Counted from the stretch's first letter, positions 8,038-16,505 are shown. The stretch: 64,000 bases of DNA from Nocardioides exalbidus (GCF_900105585.1 NZ_FNRT01000002.1:1550001-1614000); one strand, 5' to 3'. Notes: a model not told the origin generated them from the sequence alone. Made by a program: numbers and translations.

Positions 8038-8259
8038 GTGCCTGCGCCCGAGGGATTCGACTACGACGTGCGTGGCGGCGAGGTCGTGATCACCCACCAC
8101 GGCAAGCGCGCCACGGTGCTCCGCGGCAGCGCCGCGAACCGCTTCCTCGCCGAGGTGGAGGACGACGACCCGCAGGAGCTGATGGCGCGGGTCACCGGCA
8201 ACTACCGCCGGGGCAACGAGCGCACCGCCAGGAACCACCCGCGCAACCAGGGACGATGA
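8038..8259 (+). CDS. Small conserved actinobacterial protein
   Basis: A 73-residue basic protein starting (GTG) VPAPEGFDYDVRGGEVVITH and ending NERTARNHPRNQGR. It resembles a short, well-conserved actinobacterial family without known function. The GTG at 8038 is preceded by TACGGT six bases upstream and lacks a ribosome-binding site, consistent with leaderless expression; an in-frame ATG at 8002 is the alternative. Confidence 0.65.
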   Translation: MPAPEGFDYDVRGGEVVITHHGKRATVLRGSAANRFLAEVEDDDPQELMARVTGNYRRGNERTARNHPRNQGR

Positions 8260-8289
8260 CCTGCGCGGTGGCTCCTACTTCGACGTCTC

Positions 8290-8499
8290 CTACTTCGACG
8301 GCTCCGGGACGTTGATGTCCGAGCAGTCCGTCTTCGGGTTGATGCCGGTGTAGTTGAGCGGACCGGCCACGATGTTGAGGACGATGTCGCTGGTCTCGGA
8401 GCAGTTCTTGTCGCCGTCGTCGAAGTAGCCGCGCTGGTAGGCGGCGAAGGCGCCGATCACGAGCCAGATGACGAGCAGGATCCCGATCAGTCGTCCCAT
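8290..8499 (-). CDS. Small single-pass membrane protein
   Basis: A 69-residue protein starting MGRLIGILLVIWLVIGAFAA, one transmembrane helix, followed by an acidic tail with two Cys (KNCSETSD and KTDCSDINVPEPSK). An AGGAGG box precedes the ATG at 8499. The region just beyond its stop holds a 15-bp tandem duplication of CTCCTACTTCGACG (8272-8285 and 8287-8300) that runs into the last codons. Confidence 0.6.
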   Translation of the reverse strand: MGRLIGILLVIWLVIGAFAAYQRGYFDDGDKNCSETSDIVLNIVAGPLNYTGINPKTDCSDINVPEPSK

Positions 8500-8601
8500 G
8501 AGGGCCTCCTCGGTGCTGGCGGCGGGGTAGCCACACGGTCGACTCTGCGCCCGCGCGCGACGACGTACCACCCACCCAGGGGTGGCCCTAGGCTGCCGAC
8601 C

Positions 8602-8979
8602 ATGACGATCATCGCTGTGGTCTTCGCGGCCCTCGCCGCCCTGCTCCACGTCTACATCTGGGTGCTCGAGTCCTTCCGCTGGACCGAGCCCGCGACCCGC
8701 AAGACCTTCGGCACGTCGGAGTCCGAGGCCGAGGTCACCGCGCCCATGGCCTACAACCAGGGCTTCTACAACCTCTTCCTCGGCATCATCACCGTCATCG
8801 GACTCGCCCTGCTGGGCTCGGAGCGCGCGGTCGGGACCGCCCTCGCGCTCGCGGGCACCGGCTCGATGCTCGGTGCCGCGCTGGTGCTCGTCACCCACGA
8901 CCGGACGATGGCCCGCGCGGCCCTCACTCAGGGGCTCTTCCCGGCCCTGGCCGTGGTCTTCCTGCTGATCCAGCTCTAG
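8602..8979 (+). CDS. DUF1304-family integral membrane protein
   Basis: A 125-residue protein with four predicted transmembrane helices. It matches the DUF1304 pattern: HVYIWVLESFRW in helix 1, AYNQGFYNLFLGIITVIGL in helix 2, then ALAGTGSMLGAALVLVTH and LTQGLFPALAVVFLLIQL. Function is unknown. The ATG at 8602 follows TAGGCT by seven bases (probably leaderless). Confidence 0.85.
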   Translation: MTIIAVVFAALAALLHVYIWVLESFRWTEPATRKTFGTSESEAEVTAPMAYNQGFYNLFLGIITVIGLALLGSERAVGTALALAGTGSMLGAALVLVTHDRTMARAALTQGLFPALAVVFLLIQL

Positions 8980-8982
8980 GGA

Positions 8983-10644
8983 CTACTGGCCCAGCCAGGT
9001 GTGGACCGACGACACGACGGAGGCTCCCTCGCCGGTCGCGGAGGCGACGCGCTTCATCGAGCCCGAGCGGATGTCGCCGCCGCAGAAGATGCCGGGCATC
9101 GTCGTGGCGAGGTCCTCGGGCGGTACGTCCTCGGCCCACCGCTCGCGCGGGATGTCGCGTCCGGTCAGCACGAAGCCACGCTCGTCGCGCAGCACCGTGT
9201 CGGGGAGCCAGCTGCACTCCGGAGCCGCGCCGAGCAGCAGGAAGAGCCCGCGCGCGTCGACCCGCTCCTGCTCGCCCGAGTCGACGTCCTCGAAGGTCAC
9301 CCACGCGAGGTGGTCGACGTCGTCCGGGCCACCGTCGATGACCCGCGTGCAGCCGCGGACCGTGATCCGCGGGTTCCACTGGATCTCGTCGATGAGGTAC
9401 GACGACATGGTGGCGGTCAGGTCCGGGCGCCGCACCGCGATGGTGACCTCCTTCGCGAAGCGGGCCGCGTGGATCGCGGCCTGCCCGGCGGAGTTGCCGC
9501 CGCCCACGATCACGACGTGGTCGTCGGCGAGCTCGCGCGCGGCCGCCATCGCGGCGCCGTAGTAGACGCCGCGGCCCACGAGCTCCTCGATCGACTCGAC
9601 GCCGAGGCGCCGGTAGTCGACGCCGGTCGCGACGAGCACCGAGCGCGTGTGCACGTTCCCGCCGTCGGTGTGGACGATGTGGTGGCCGCCGTCCTCGCAC
9701 GGTGAGATCCCGGTCGCCGGCCAGCCGGTGAAGAACCGGGTGCCGAAGCGGAGCGCCTGGCCGCGCGCGCGCTGGGCGAGCCGCATGCCCGAGATGCCGC
9801 GCGGGAAGCCGAGGTAGTTGCGGATCATCGAGCTCGTGCCGGCCTGGCCGCCGATGGCCTCCGCCTCGAGGCAGACCGTCGAGAGGCCCTCGCTCGAGGC
9901 GTACACGCTGGCTGCCAGGCCCGCCGGGCCCGCGCCGACCACGACCAGGTCGACCACCTCGTCGACGTCGATCTCGTCGGGGCGTCCGTAGAGCTGGTTG
10001 GCGAGCGAGCGGACGTCGGGGCAGTGGCCGCACCATCCGGCGAGCGAGCTCACGATCGGCCAACGGCCCTCGTCGTCGGGGCACTTCGCCATGACCTCGC
10101 GGCCGACCTCGCTGTCGGGGTGGTGCACGCCGGCCGGCATGCCGACGCGGCCGAGGTAGTCGAGGAGGTCGCGGGTGAGCGCGTCCTTCTCCGGCGTGAT
10201 GATCCGGACGTTCTCCACCACGGGCGTGGCGACCGTGGCGTTCCACTCGTTGATGAGCTCGCCGACCGCCCCGTGGAACTCCTCGTCGCGTGGTCCTTGC
10301 GGCATCAGCAGCAGCGCGTCGACCTTGCCGGCGGCGACCGCGTGGCGGAAGGTGGCGTTGTCCGTGCGGAACCGGCTGATGTGCGACACGATCAGCCGCC
10401 GCGCCGTCGGGACGACCTTCCGGGTCCCGGCGATCAGCGTGTAGAGCTTGTCCTGGTCGTGGTCGGTGTCGATCACGAACAGCGCGACCTGGTGGCCCGA
10501 CGCCATCAGCTCCTTGGCCGTCAGCTTGGCCGTGAGCTCGTCGCCGACGAGCCGGACGTCGTACTCCCGCTCGTAGCGGGCGAACGCCTCCGACAGCTCG
10601 GCGGCGTGGTTGGCAGAGGCGATGACGATCGCGGGGGCGCCCAT
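8983..10644 (-). CDS. Thioredoxin-reductase-like flavoprotein fused to an N-terminal receiver-like domain
   Basis: A 553-residue FAD/NAD(P)H-dependent oxidoreductase. Residues 1-120 look like a pseudo-receiver domain, 145-220 a thioredoxin/glutaredoxin-like segment, and 230-553 a thioredoxin-reductase core with FAD motif GAGPAG (237-242) and NADPH motif GGGNSAGQAA. The CxxC redox pair normally near the NADPH domain is replaced by GVYYGAAM, so it cannot be a standard thioredoxin reductase. Unusually, a WCGHC motif of the PDI type occurs at residues 204-208. The architecture is known in actinobacteria as 'fused response regulator/thioredoxin-disulfide reductase'. It lies 21 bases downstream of the antiporter gene and is probably cotranscribed with it. 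Confidence 0.82.
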   Translation of the reverse strand: MGAPAIVIASANHAAELSEAFARYEREYDVRLVGDELTAKLTAKELMASGHQVALFVIDTDHDQDKLYTLIAGTRKVVPTARRLIVSHISRFRTDNATFRHAVAAGKVDALLLMPQGPRDEEFHGAVGELINEWNATVATPVVENVRIITPEKDALTRDLLDYLGRVGMPAGVHHPDSEVGREVMAKCPDDEGRWPIVSSLAGWCGHCPDVRSLANQLYGRPDEIDVDEVVDLVVVGAGPAGLAASVYASSEGLSTVCLEAEAIGGQAGTSSMIRNYLGFPRGISGMRLAQRARGQALRFGTRFFTGWPATGISPCEDGGHHIVHTDGGNVHTRSVLVATGVDYRRLGVESIEELVGRGVYYGAAMAAARELADDHVVIVGGGNSAGQAAIHAARFAKEVTIAVRRPDLTATMSSYLIDEIQWNPRITVRGCTRVIDGGPDDVDHLAWVTFEDVDSGEQERVDARGLFLLLGAAPECSWLPDTVLRDERGFVLTGRDIPRERWAEDVPPEDLATTMPGIFCGGDIRSGSMKRVASATGEGASVVSSVHTWLGQ

Positions 10645-10665
10645 GTTTCGAGCCTAGCCCCGGAA

Positions 10666-12510
10666 TCAGGCGGTGAGGTTGTGCACGTAGCACCAGCGCC
10701 ACGACTCGTCCGGCTCGGCGGACTGCATCACCGGGTGGAGGGACTCGTGGAAGTGCGCGGTGGCGTGCTTGCCGATCGAGGAGTCGCAGCACCCGACGTG
10801 GCCGCACTCGAGGCACTGGCGCAGCGAGACCCAGCGGGTGCCGTCGTCGAGACAGGTCTGGCAGACCGGGTCGGCGACGGTCTCGATCGCCGGGTGCGTG
10901 TCGAGGTCGTCGCACGAGCGCCCGGTGTTGATCGTGAGCGACCCGGTGCGCACGCTCTCGCGGGCCGACGTGCCCGCGTCGAGCATCGACTCCTCGATGT
11001 CGAGCATGCCGAGCACCTGCCGCACGACGTCGGAGGGCGCCTTGCCCTTGCTCCGCACCAGCAGCACCTTGGCCCGCTCGGCGTCGATCATCTCGCCGCG
11101 GATCCGGGCGTAGAGCTCCGACGGCGTCTCCTCGCCGGTCGCCGTGGCGAGCTGCTCCCACGCGGCGAAGGTGCGCTGGTCGAGCCGGGCCCGGATCTGC
11201 TCGACGACCCCGTGCTGGTCGTCGTACTCGAGCTCCTTGAGCTTGTGGAAGCCGGCGTCGGCGGCCTGCTGGAGCAGCGCGGCCCGGGCGAGCGCGTCCT
11301 CGGCGGGGTCGGGGGACGGTACGCCGAGGAGGCGGGTGAGCAGCGGCAGCGAGAGCCCCTGGATGAGGAGCGTGCCGGCCACGACCGTGAACGCCATGAG
11401 CAGGAGGAGCTCGCGGTGCTCGGTCTCCTCGGGGATGACGAACGCGGCGGCCAGGGTGACCACGCCGCGCATCCCGGCCCAGCCGACGAGGAAGGTCCAC
11501 GACGCCGGGAGCGGGTTGCCGCCGAAGCGGCGGAAGAGCAGCGTCGAGAACACCCAGCCCATGCGCACGACCACGACGGTCAGCAGCGTCATGCCGCAGA
11601 CGAGCACGATGCGGCCGGGCTCGAGCGAGGACTCGCTGACGTCCTCGAGGATCCAGTCGAGCTGGAGGCCGATGAGGAGGAAGACCGTGTTCTCCAGCAT
11701 GAAGGCGACGGTGCCCCAGGTGATCCGCTCGGTGATCCGCGACTGCGCGGTCTGGATGATCGGCGCCTTGTGGCCGAGCAGCAGCCCGGCGACGACGACG
11801 GCGATGACGCCGGAGGCGTGGACCTCCTCGGCCGCGACGTAGGACGCGAAGGGCGTGAGGAACGAGATGCCGGTGTCCATCAGCGGGTCGGTGATCCGGC
11901 GGCGCAGCTTGGCGACGACCCAGAAGAAGGCGAACCCGATGAGCGCGCCGCCACCGGCCGCACGGACGAAGTCGATGCCGACGTCCATCACCGCGACGCT
12001 GCCGGAGATGAAGGCGATGGCGGTGCGCAGGGCGACGAGGGCGGTGGCGTCGTTGAGCAGCGACTCACCCTCGAGGATCGTCACCACCCGCCGGGGGAGG
12101 CCGATCCGCTTGGCGACGGCCGTCGCGGCCACGGCGTCGGGCGGGGCGACGACCGCGCCGATCGCGATCGAGGCGGCCCACCCCAGGTCGGGGACCAGCC
12201 ACTGCACGACCGCGCCGACCGCGAGCGCGGTGACGATGACGAGCACGACCGAGAGGCGCAGGATCGAGCCCCGGTTGGCGTTGAAGTCGACCAGCGAGGT
12301 CTGGATCGCGGCCGCGTAGAGCAGCGGCGGCAGCAGGCCGAGCAGCACCACCTCGGACTCGAGGTGGATGGTCGGGAGACCCGGGAGGTACGACGCCGCG
12401 GCGCCGACCACGACCAGCAGGAGCGGCGCGGGGACGTGCAGGCGTTCGCTGATGGCGGTGGCGGCCAGGACGACCGCGGCCATCGAGACGAGCAGCAGGG
12501 CGAGTTCCAC
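10666..12510 (-). CDS. CPA1 Na+/H+ antiporter with C-terminal UBP-type zinc finger
   Basis: A 614-residue protein. Residues 1-410 hold about 12 transmembrane helices of a NhaP/CPA1 exchanger; the ion-binding helix is visible in GAVVAPPDAVAATAVAKRIG and the following LEGESLLNDATALV, with WAGMRGVVTLAAAF later. Residues about 420-530 are soluble and helical. Residues about 545-614 form a ubiquitin-hydrolase-type (UBP/BUZ) zinc finger: CQTC, CLECGHVGCCDSS, and several His up to RWCYVHNL. The finger normally binds a free C-terminus; its role on a transporter is unknown. The downstream flavoprotein suggests redox- or pH-linked control (inference). Confidence 0.88.
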   Translation of the reverse strand: MELALLLVSMAAVVLAATAISERLHVPAPLLLVVVGAAASYLPGLPTIHLESEVVLLGLLPPLLYAAAIQTSLVDFNANRGSILRLSVVLVIVTALAVGAVVQWLVPDLGWAASIAIGAVVAPPDAVAATAVAKRIGLPRRVVTILEGESLLNDATALVALRTAIAFISGSVAVMDVGIDFVRAAGGGALIGFAFFWVVAKLRRRITDPLMDTGISFLTPFASYVAAEEVHASGVIAVVVAGLLLGHKAPIIQTAQSRITERITWGTVAFMLENTVFLLIGLQLDWILEDVSESSLEPGRIVLVCGMTLLTVVVVRMGWVFSTLLFRRFGGNPLPASWTFLVGWAGMRGVVTLAAAFVIPEETEHRELLLLMAFTVVAGTLLIQGLSLPLLTRLLGVPSPDPAEDALARAALLQQAADAGFHKLKELEYDDQHGVVEQIRARLDQRTFAAWEQLATATGEETPSELYARIRGEMIDAERAKVLLVRSKGKAPSDVVRQVLGMLDIEESMLDAGTSARESVRTGSLTINTGRSCDDLDTHPAIETVADPVCQTCLDDGTRWVSLRQCLECGHVGCCDSSIGKHATAHFHESLHPVMQSAEPDESWRWCYVHNLTA

Positions 12511-12552
12511 CGGTCGAGTCTGGCAGAACCCGCCCTGCGACGGTCGTCTCGT

Positions 12553-13116
12553 TCAGCGCACGACGTCGTAGCGCTGGAGGGTGACGCCGTTGCCGTAGGC
12601 GGCGTGCTCGACCAGCGACAGCTTGGTCTTGTCACCGTCGCCGAACAGCCTCTTGCCGCTGCCGAGCAGCAGCGGGAAGACGAGCAGGGTGTAGCGGTCG
12701 ACCAGGCCGGCGCGCGCCAGCTCCTGGGCGAGGTGCGCGCTGCCGTGGACGTGGATCTCCCCGCCCTCGCTCTCCTTGAGCGCCGCGACGTCGTCGAGCG
12801 AGCGGAGCACGGTGACCTCGCCGTCGCCCCACGGCACGCGGTCGCCCTCGAGCGTGGTGGAGACGACGTACTTCGGCATCGCGTTGTAGGTCGCGAACTC
12901 CTCCATCGACGGCCACACCGGGGCGAACTCGTCGTAGGACCGGCGGCCGAACATCAGGGCGCTGGCCTCGCCGATCTCGCGGCCCTTGATCTCGTAGGCC
13001 GCCTCGTCGAACTCGACGTCCTTGAACGTCCAGCCGGCGTGCGGGTGGTCGCCCCCGCCGGGGGCCTCCATGACGCCGTCGAGGGAGAGGAAGGTGGTGA
13101 TGACGATGGGTCGCAT
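12553..13116 (-). CDS. Dihydrofolate-reductase-like protein (RibD C-terminal family)
   Basis: A 187-residue protein of the RibD_C/DHFR-like group. The N-terminus IVITTFLSLDGVMEAPGG, the ALMFGRRSYDEF stretch and HVHGSAHLAQELARAGLVD are typical. These proteins bind NADPH, but most are not true DHFR and their substrate is unknown. It sits downstream of the SRPBCC and ArsR genes on the same strand with a 39-base gap and probably belongs to the same operon. Confidence 0.85.
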   Translation of the reverse strand: MRPIVITTFLSLDGVMEAPGGGDHPHAGWTFKDVEFDEAAYEIKGREIGEASALMFGRRSYDEFAPVWPSMEEFATYNAMPKYVVSTTLEGDRVPWGDGEVTVLRSLDDVAALKESEGGEIHVHGSAHLAQELARAGLVDRYTLLVFPLLLGSGKRLFGDGDKTKLSLVEHAAYGNGVTLQRYDVVR

Positions 13117-13155
13117 GGCTGGTCTCTTCTCAGGTCTCGTGGTCGGTGGGGGCGC

Positions 13156-13644
13156 TCAGGAGGCGAGCAGGTCGTCGATCTGGTTGATGGCCATCGTCGA
13201 CCCTTCGACGGCGCCCATGTCGAGCACCTTCTGCAGCGAGGCGGCGTCGGCGTAGGTCGCGCGGAAGGTGGCCCGGGTGCCGCTGTCGGTCGCGGTGAAC
13301 GCGAAGTCCTGGTGCGACTCGGGCAGGTCGGGGTTGGCGGTGAAGGTCTCGTCGACCGCGAAGCCGTCGCGGAAGGTGAAGCCGGTGGGTCGGTCGACGG
13401 AGGCGATGTCCCAGTAGGCGTAGAACCTCTGGCCCTCGGGGCTGGTCAGGTAGTAGTTCATCCGTCCGCCCTCGGTGAGCTCGTGGTCGACGAACGTGGC
13501 CGGGAAGCCGGGCGGGCCCCAGACGCGCTCGAGCTGGCGGGGGTCGGCGTACACGTCCCACACGCGCTCCACCGGCGCCGCGAAGTCGGCGGTGATGGTG
13601 AGGGTGAGGGCGTCGAGGTCGTGCTTCACGTCGGTGACGGGCAT
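13156..13644 (-). CDS. SRPBCC/AHSA1-family protein
   Basis: A 162-residue START-like protein. Residues DFAAPVERVWDVYADPRQLERVWGPPGFPATF are diagnostic for AHSA1 (activator of Hsp90 homologue 1-like) domains, and the C-terminal helix ends QIDDLLAS. It is preceded on the same strand by an ArsR regulator with 3 bases between stop and start, the standard ArsR-SRPBCC pairing. Such pairs are thought to sense or bind hydrophobic ligands; the ligand here is unknown. Confidence 0.88.
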   Translation of the reverse strand: MPVTDVKHDLDALTLTITADFAAPVERVWDVYADPRQLERVWGPPGFPATFVDHELTEGGRMNYYLTSPEGQRFYAYWDIASVDRPTGFTFRDGFAVDETFTANPDLPESHQDFAFTATDSGTRATFRATYADAASLQKVLDMGAVEGSTMAINQIDDLLAS

Positions 13645-13647
13645 GGG

Positions 13648-14010
13648 TCAGTCCTTGTCTGTGTGGGTGGTCGGGTCGTCGCTGGCGAAGAGCTCGTCCA
13701 TGCGGGAGATGCGGCCGCGCCAGAGCGCCTCGAGCTCGGTGAGCATGGCGCCCACCGACCGCACCGCCTCCACGTCGCCGCTCGCGAGGGCCTCGCGGCC
13801 CTGCCGACGCTTGGTCAGCAGGCCGGCCTTCTCCAGCACGGCGACGTGCTTCTGGACGGCGGCGAAGCTCATGTCGTAGCTCGCCGCCAGGGTCGAGACG
13901 GAGTGCTCGCCGGCCAGCACGCGCCGCAGGATGTCGCGCCGCGTCCGGTCGGCGAGGGCGTGGAACCAGGCGTCCGCCCGGTCCTCGGTGCCCTGCTCCG
14001 TCTCGGCCAT
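13648..14010 (-). CDS. ArsR-family regulator
   Basis: A 120-residue winged-helix repressor. The helix-turn-helix reads ALADRTRRDILRRVLAGEHSVSTLAASYDMSFAAVQKHVAVLEKAGLL. No metal-binding CxC is present in the recognition helix, as expected for the SRPBCC-linked subgroup. The start is placed at 14010 (MAETEQ) rather than 14025, because a perfect palindrome lies immediately upstream and would be partly inside the longer frame. It is the first gene of a three-gene operon with SRPBCC and RibD-like proteins. Confidence 0.88.
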   Translation of the reverse strand: MAETEQGTEDRADAWFHALADRTRRDILRRVLAGEHSVSTLAASYDMSFAAVQKHVAVLEKAGLLTKRRQGREALASGDVEAVRSVGAMLTELEALWRGRISRMDELFASDDPTTHTDKD

Positions 14011-14016
14011 GGGACT

Positions 14017-14042
14017 AACGTACAACCATATGGTTGTACGTT
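14017..14042. promoter_or_regulatory. Perfect 26-bp palindromic operator for the ArsR regulator
   Basis: The 26 bases form a perfect palindrome with core TACAACCATATGGTTGTA, six bases upstream of the ArsR start. This ACAACCAT/ATGGTTGT type of site is typical for SRPBCC-linked ArsR repressors, so autoregulation of the operon is likely. Confidence 0.82.
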
Positions 14043-14065
14043 GTCAAGACCTTCCCCCGAAATCG

Positions 14066-14121
14066 CCGGATCCGTCATCCGGACCCGCGGTCATGCGTGC
14101 GGGTTCGGATGACGGATCCGG
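14066..14121. terminator. Long inverted repeat, probable terminator
   Basis: Arms 14066-14088 and 14099-14121 pair over 23 positions with one G-T wobble; the loop is GGTCATGCGT. It lies 18 bases beyond the stop of the minus-strand hydrolase gene and upstream of the ArsR promoter, so it can end the hydrolase transcript and insulate the ArsR operon. Confidence 0.7.
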
Positions 14122-14139
14122 TCGGGCGGGGAGCGGGGG

Positions 14140-14823
14140 TCAGCGGCGGACGGCCCCGTCGAGGAGGTCGGCCAGGGCGGCGGGCTGGGTGTACATCGGC
14201 CAGTGGCCCGAGTCGATGTCGACCAGCTCGAGGGCGGTCGCGGCGCCGAGCTCGGGCACGTCGCCGGCGTCGATCCACTCCTGCGCCTCGGCCGGGCTGA
14301 ACTCCGGGCACACGAGGGTGAGGGGTACGCCGTGGCGCGCGTCGCTGGTCCAGTGCACGACGCCGCGGGTGACGCCGACCGGCACCGCGATCATCCCGCC
14401 GAGCAGCGACTCCTTGAGCTCGTCGGACATGTCGTCGGAGTCGGGGCCCTCGAACTTCTCCCAGCCCGGGAACGGCATCACGCCGTCGACCGGCTCGAAG
14501 AAGTCGGCGTACTTCTCGCCCTCGGTCGAGGGGAAGCCGCCGATCAGCGCCACGCCCGCGACCGCGTCGGGGCGCAGGTCGGCCGCCGCCCACGCCAGCG
14601 TGCACGCTGCCGAGTGGCCGACGACGAGCGGCCGGCCCTCGGCCGCGTCGACCGCAGCGACGACCGCGGCCACCTGGTCGTCGTACGTCGCCGAGGTGGC
14701 GCCGTCGCCCTGCCCGGGCAGGGTGAGCGGGATCCCGCGGTGGCCGAGCTTCTCCAGCTCGGGCAGCACGTCGTCCCAGGCCGAGCCGTCGAGCCAGAGT
14801 CCGGCGATCAGCACGATGTCCAT
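14140..14823 (-). CDS. Alpha/beta hydrolase
   Basis: A 227-residue small esterase-like protein. The oxyanion segment is IAGLWLDGSAWDDVLPEL, the nucleophile elbow is GHSAA, and the catalytic His is in DSGHWPMYTQP near the C-terminus. It is close to the MenH/pyrethroid-hydrolase-like group, but the substrate is unknown. It starts with ATG 95 bases from the divergent WYL regulator, which may control it. Confidence 0.85.
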   Translation of the reverse strand: MDIVLIAGLWLDGSAWDDVLPELEKLGHRGIPLTLPGQGDGATSATYDDQVAAVVAAVDAAEGRPLVVGHSAACTLAWAAADLRPDAVAGVALIGGFPSTEGEKYADFFEPVDGVMPFPGWEKFEGPDSDDMSDELKESLLGGMIAVPVGVTRGVVHWTSDARHGVPLTLVCPEFSPAEAQEWIDAGDVPELGAATALELVDIDSGHWPMYTQPAALADLLDGAVRR

Positions 14824-14917
14824 CAGGTGTCTCCTCGGAGGGTCGGTGGAGGGGCTGTCCCCACGCTAACGAGGATTCCGGACGCTCCACGACCGGTACT
14901 GGTGGGACCATCTGCGG

Positions 14918-15871
14918 ATGAGCGAGATCAGCCCGACCGCCCGCGCGCTGCGGGCGCTCGACATCCTGCAGTCGCGCCCCGGCATCACCGCGACCGAGCT
15001 GGCGCAGCGGCTCGGCGTCACCGAGCGCGCCGCCCGGCGCTACGTCGCGATCCTGCGTGAGGCCGACATCCCGGTGGAGTCGACCCGCGGCCCCTACGGC
15101 GGCTACACGCTCGGCCGCGGGCTGCGGCTCCCGCCGCTCGTCTTCTCGGCCACCGAGGCGCTCGGCCTGGTGATGGCCGCGCTCGACTCCCAGCACGCGG
15201 TGGCCGACCCCGACGACCCGGTCGGCTCGGCCCTCGGCAAGATCCTGCGCGTGCTGCCGACCAACGTCGCGCGGCAGGCGACGATGGTGCGCGAGACCGC
15301 GCGCACGGTCCCCGACCGCTCGCCGGCGAGGCCCGACCCGGCGGTGACGAGCGAGCTCGTCGCGGCCGTCGCCGCCCAGCGCCAGGTGCGCTTCGGCTAC
15401 CGCACCGCCGCCGGCAACGCCCGCAGCTTCGAGGTCGACCCGTGGTCGGTCGTCGTCCGCTACGGCCGGTGGTACCTGCTCTGCCACTCCCACCACGCCG
15501 ACGCGCTCCGCACCTTCCGGATCGACCGGATCACCGAGGTCACCTCGCTCGAGGAGACCTTCGAGGTGCCGGCCGACCTCGACCCGGCGGCCGAGCTGGA
15601 GGCCAACCTCGGCAAGGGCTGGGAGTACGAGACGCACGTCGTCTTCGACGCCCCCATACACGAGGTGCGCCCGTGGATCCGACGCACGCTCGGCGAGCTG
15701 CGCGAGACCGCCGACGGCCGGTGCGAGCTCGTCGGCAGCACCAGCAACGCAGCGGCGTACGCCGGCGAGTGGCTCTCGTTCGTGCCGGTGTCCTTCACCG
15801 TGGTGGGCGGGGACGAGCTGCGGCAGGCCGTGCGCGAGGTCGGCGAGCGGATGCTCCGCGCCGCGCGATAG
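14918..15871 (+). CDS. WYL-domain transcriptional regulator (YafY type)
   Basis: A 317-residue regulator. The N-terminal HTH_11 reads ARALRALDILQSRPGITATELAQRLGVTERAARRYVAIL, followed by the wing GPYGGYTLGRG. The WYL domain follows (residues about 140-220), with the characteristic WSVVVRYGRWYLLCHSH, then a WCX-like C-terminal domain. WYL regulators sense nucleic acids or small ligands. It is divergent from the alpha/beta hydrolase. Confidence 0.88.
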   Translation: MSEISPTARALRALDILQSRPGITATELAQRLGVTERAARRYVAILREADIPVESTRGPYGGYTLGRGLRLPPLVFSATEALGLVMAALDSQHAVADPDDPVGSALGKILRVLPTNVARQATMVRETARTVPDRSPARPDPAVTSELVAAVAAQRQVRFGYRTAAGNARSFEVDPWSVVVRYGRWYLLCHSHHADALRTFRIDRITEVTSLEETFEVPADLDPAAELEANLGKGWEYETHVVFDAPIHEVRPWIRRTLGELRETADGRCELVGSTSNAAAYAGEWLSFVPVSFTVVGGDELRQAVREVGERMLRAAR

Positions 15872-15872
15872 C

Positions 15873-16505
15873 TCAGCGCTCGATGCCGACTTCCTTGCCC
15901 AGGGTCCAGCCGCTGGAGATCGGCAGGTAGTCGCCGCTCCAGAACTTGCCCGGGTCGTACCAGGTGGCCTTGCGGTCGTCGCGCAGGATGCCCATCTCGA
16001 TGTAGCAGGTGGCCACGATCTCCGCGCAGAACGCCGCCTCCGGGGTGACCCGGCGACCCCGCTTCTTGCGGGGGACGTAGGCGTCGCGGCCGCGCAGCCA
16101 CCGGGCCGCGAGCCGGGTCAGGCTGGGGAAGGAGACGCCGTCGAGGCGGGCGACCGCGCGCAGCATGCCGTCCTCCTCGTCGCGGCCGATCTCGGGGCCG
16201 AGCTGGCGGAACCACGCGTCCTGCTTGTACTCGACCTGCCACCGCTGGACGGCCTCGCGCAGGTCGTGCAGCTGGACGCCGCGGTGGTGGGCGCCGGTCC
16301 ACATGTCGACCTGCTTCTTGCCGAGCTCGGCGTGGAAGATCAGCGGCGGCAGGTCGTCGACGACGACGGCCATGCCGACGTGGTTCACCGGCGAGTTCGT
16401 GACCGCGCGGATCGCCCGGTCCGGCGCGCGCCGGCCGCGGAAGAGCCAGATGTCACCGCTGCGGGTGAGGTCGACCGCCTCGTCGAGACCCAACGCCTGT
16501 GCCAT
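15873..16505 (-). CDS. Permuted papain-like (YiiX/C92-type) cysteine hydrolase
   Basis: A 210-residue protein with the order typical of circularly permuted NlpC/P60 enzymes: GDIWLFRGRR and the His in SPVNHVGMAV near the N-terminus, and the nucleophile Cys in EAAFCAEIVATCY near residue 160. This suggests an amidase or lipid-acyl hydrolase. There is no signal peptide. It is convergent with the WYL regulator with one base between the coding regions. Confidence 0.65.
   Translation of the reverse strand: MAQALGLDEAVDLTRSGDIWLFRGRRAPDRAIRAVTNSPVNHVGMAVVVDDLPPLIFHAELGKKQVDMWTGAHHRGVQLHDLREAVQRWQVEYKQDAWFRQLGPEIGRDEEDGMLRAVARLDGVSFPSLTRLAARWLRGRDAYVPRKKRGRRVTPEAAFCAEIVATCYIEMGILRDDRKATWYDPGKFWSGDYLPISSGWTLGKEVGIER

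Noticed and set aside
8924..11500. 858-residue minus-strand frame across the flavoprotein and antiporter
   Set aside because: Arg/Pro-rich shadow of the two real genes in a neighbouring frame; no motif.
10024..14112. Very long plus-strand open frame opposite five minus-strand genes
   Set aside because: It is a mirror of the high G/C third-position bias of dinB-like, antiporter and regulator genes on the minus strand; the translation is Arg/Gly/Val-rich without any domain.
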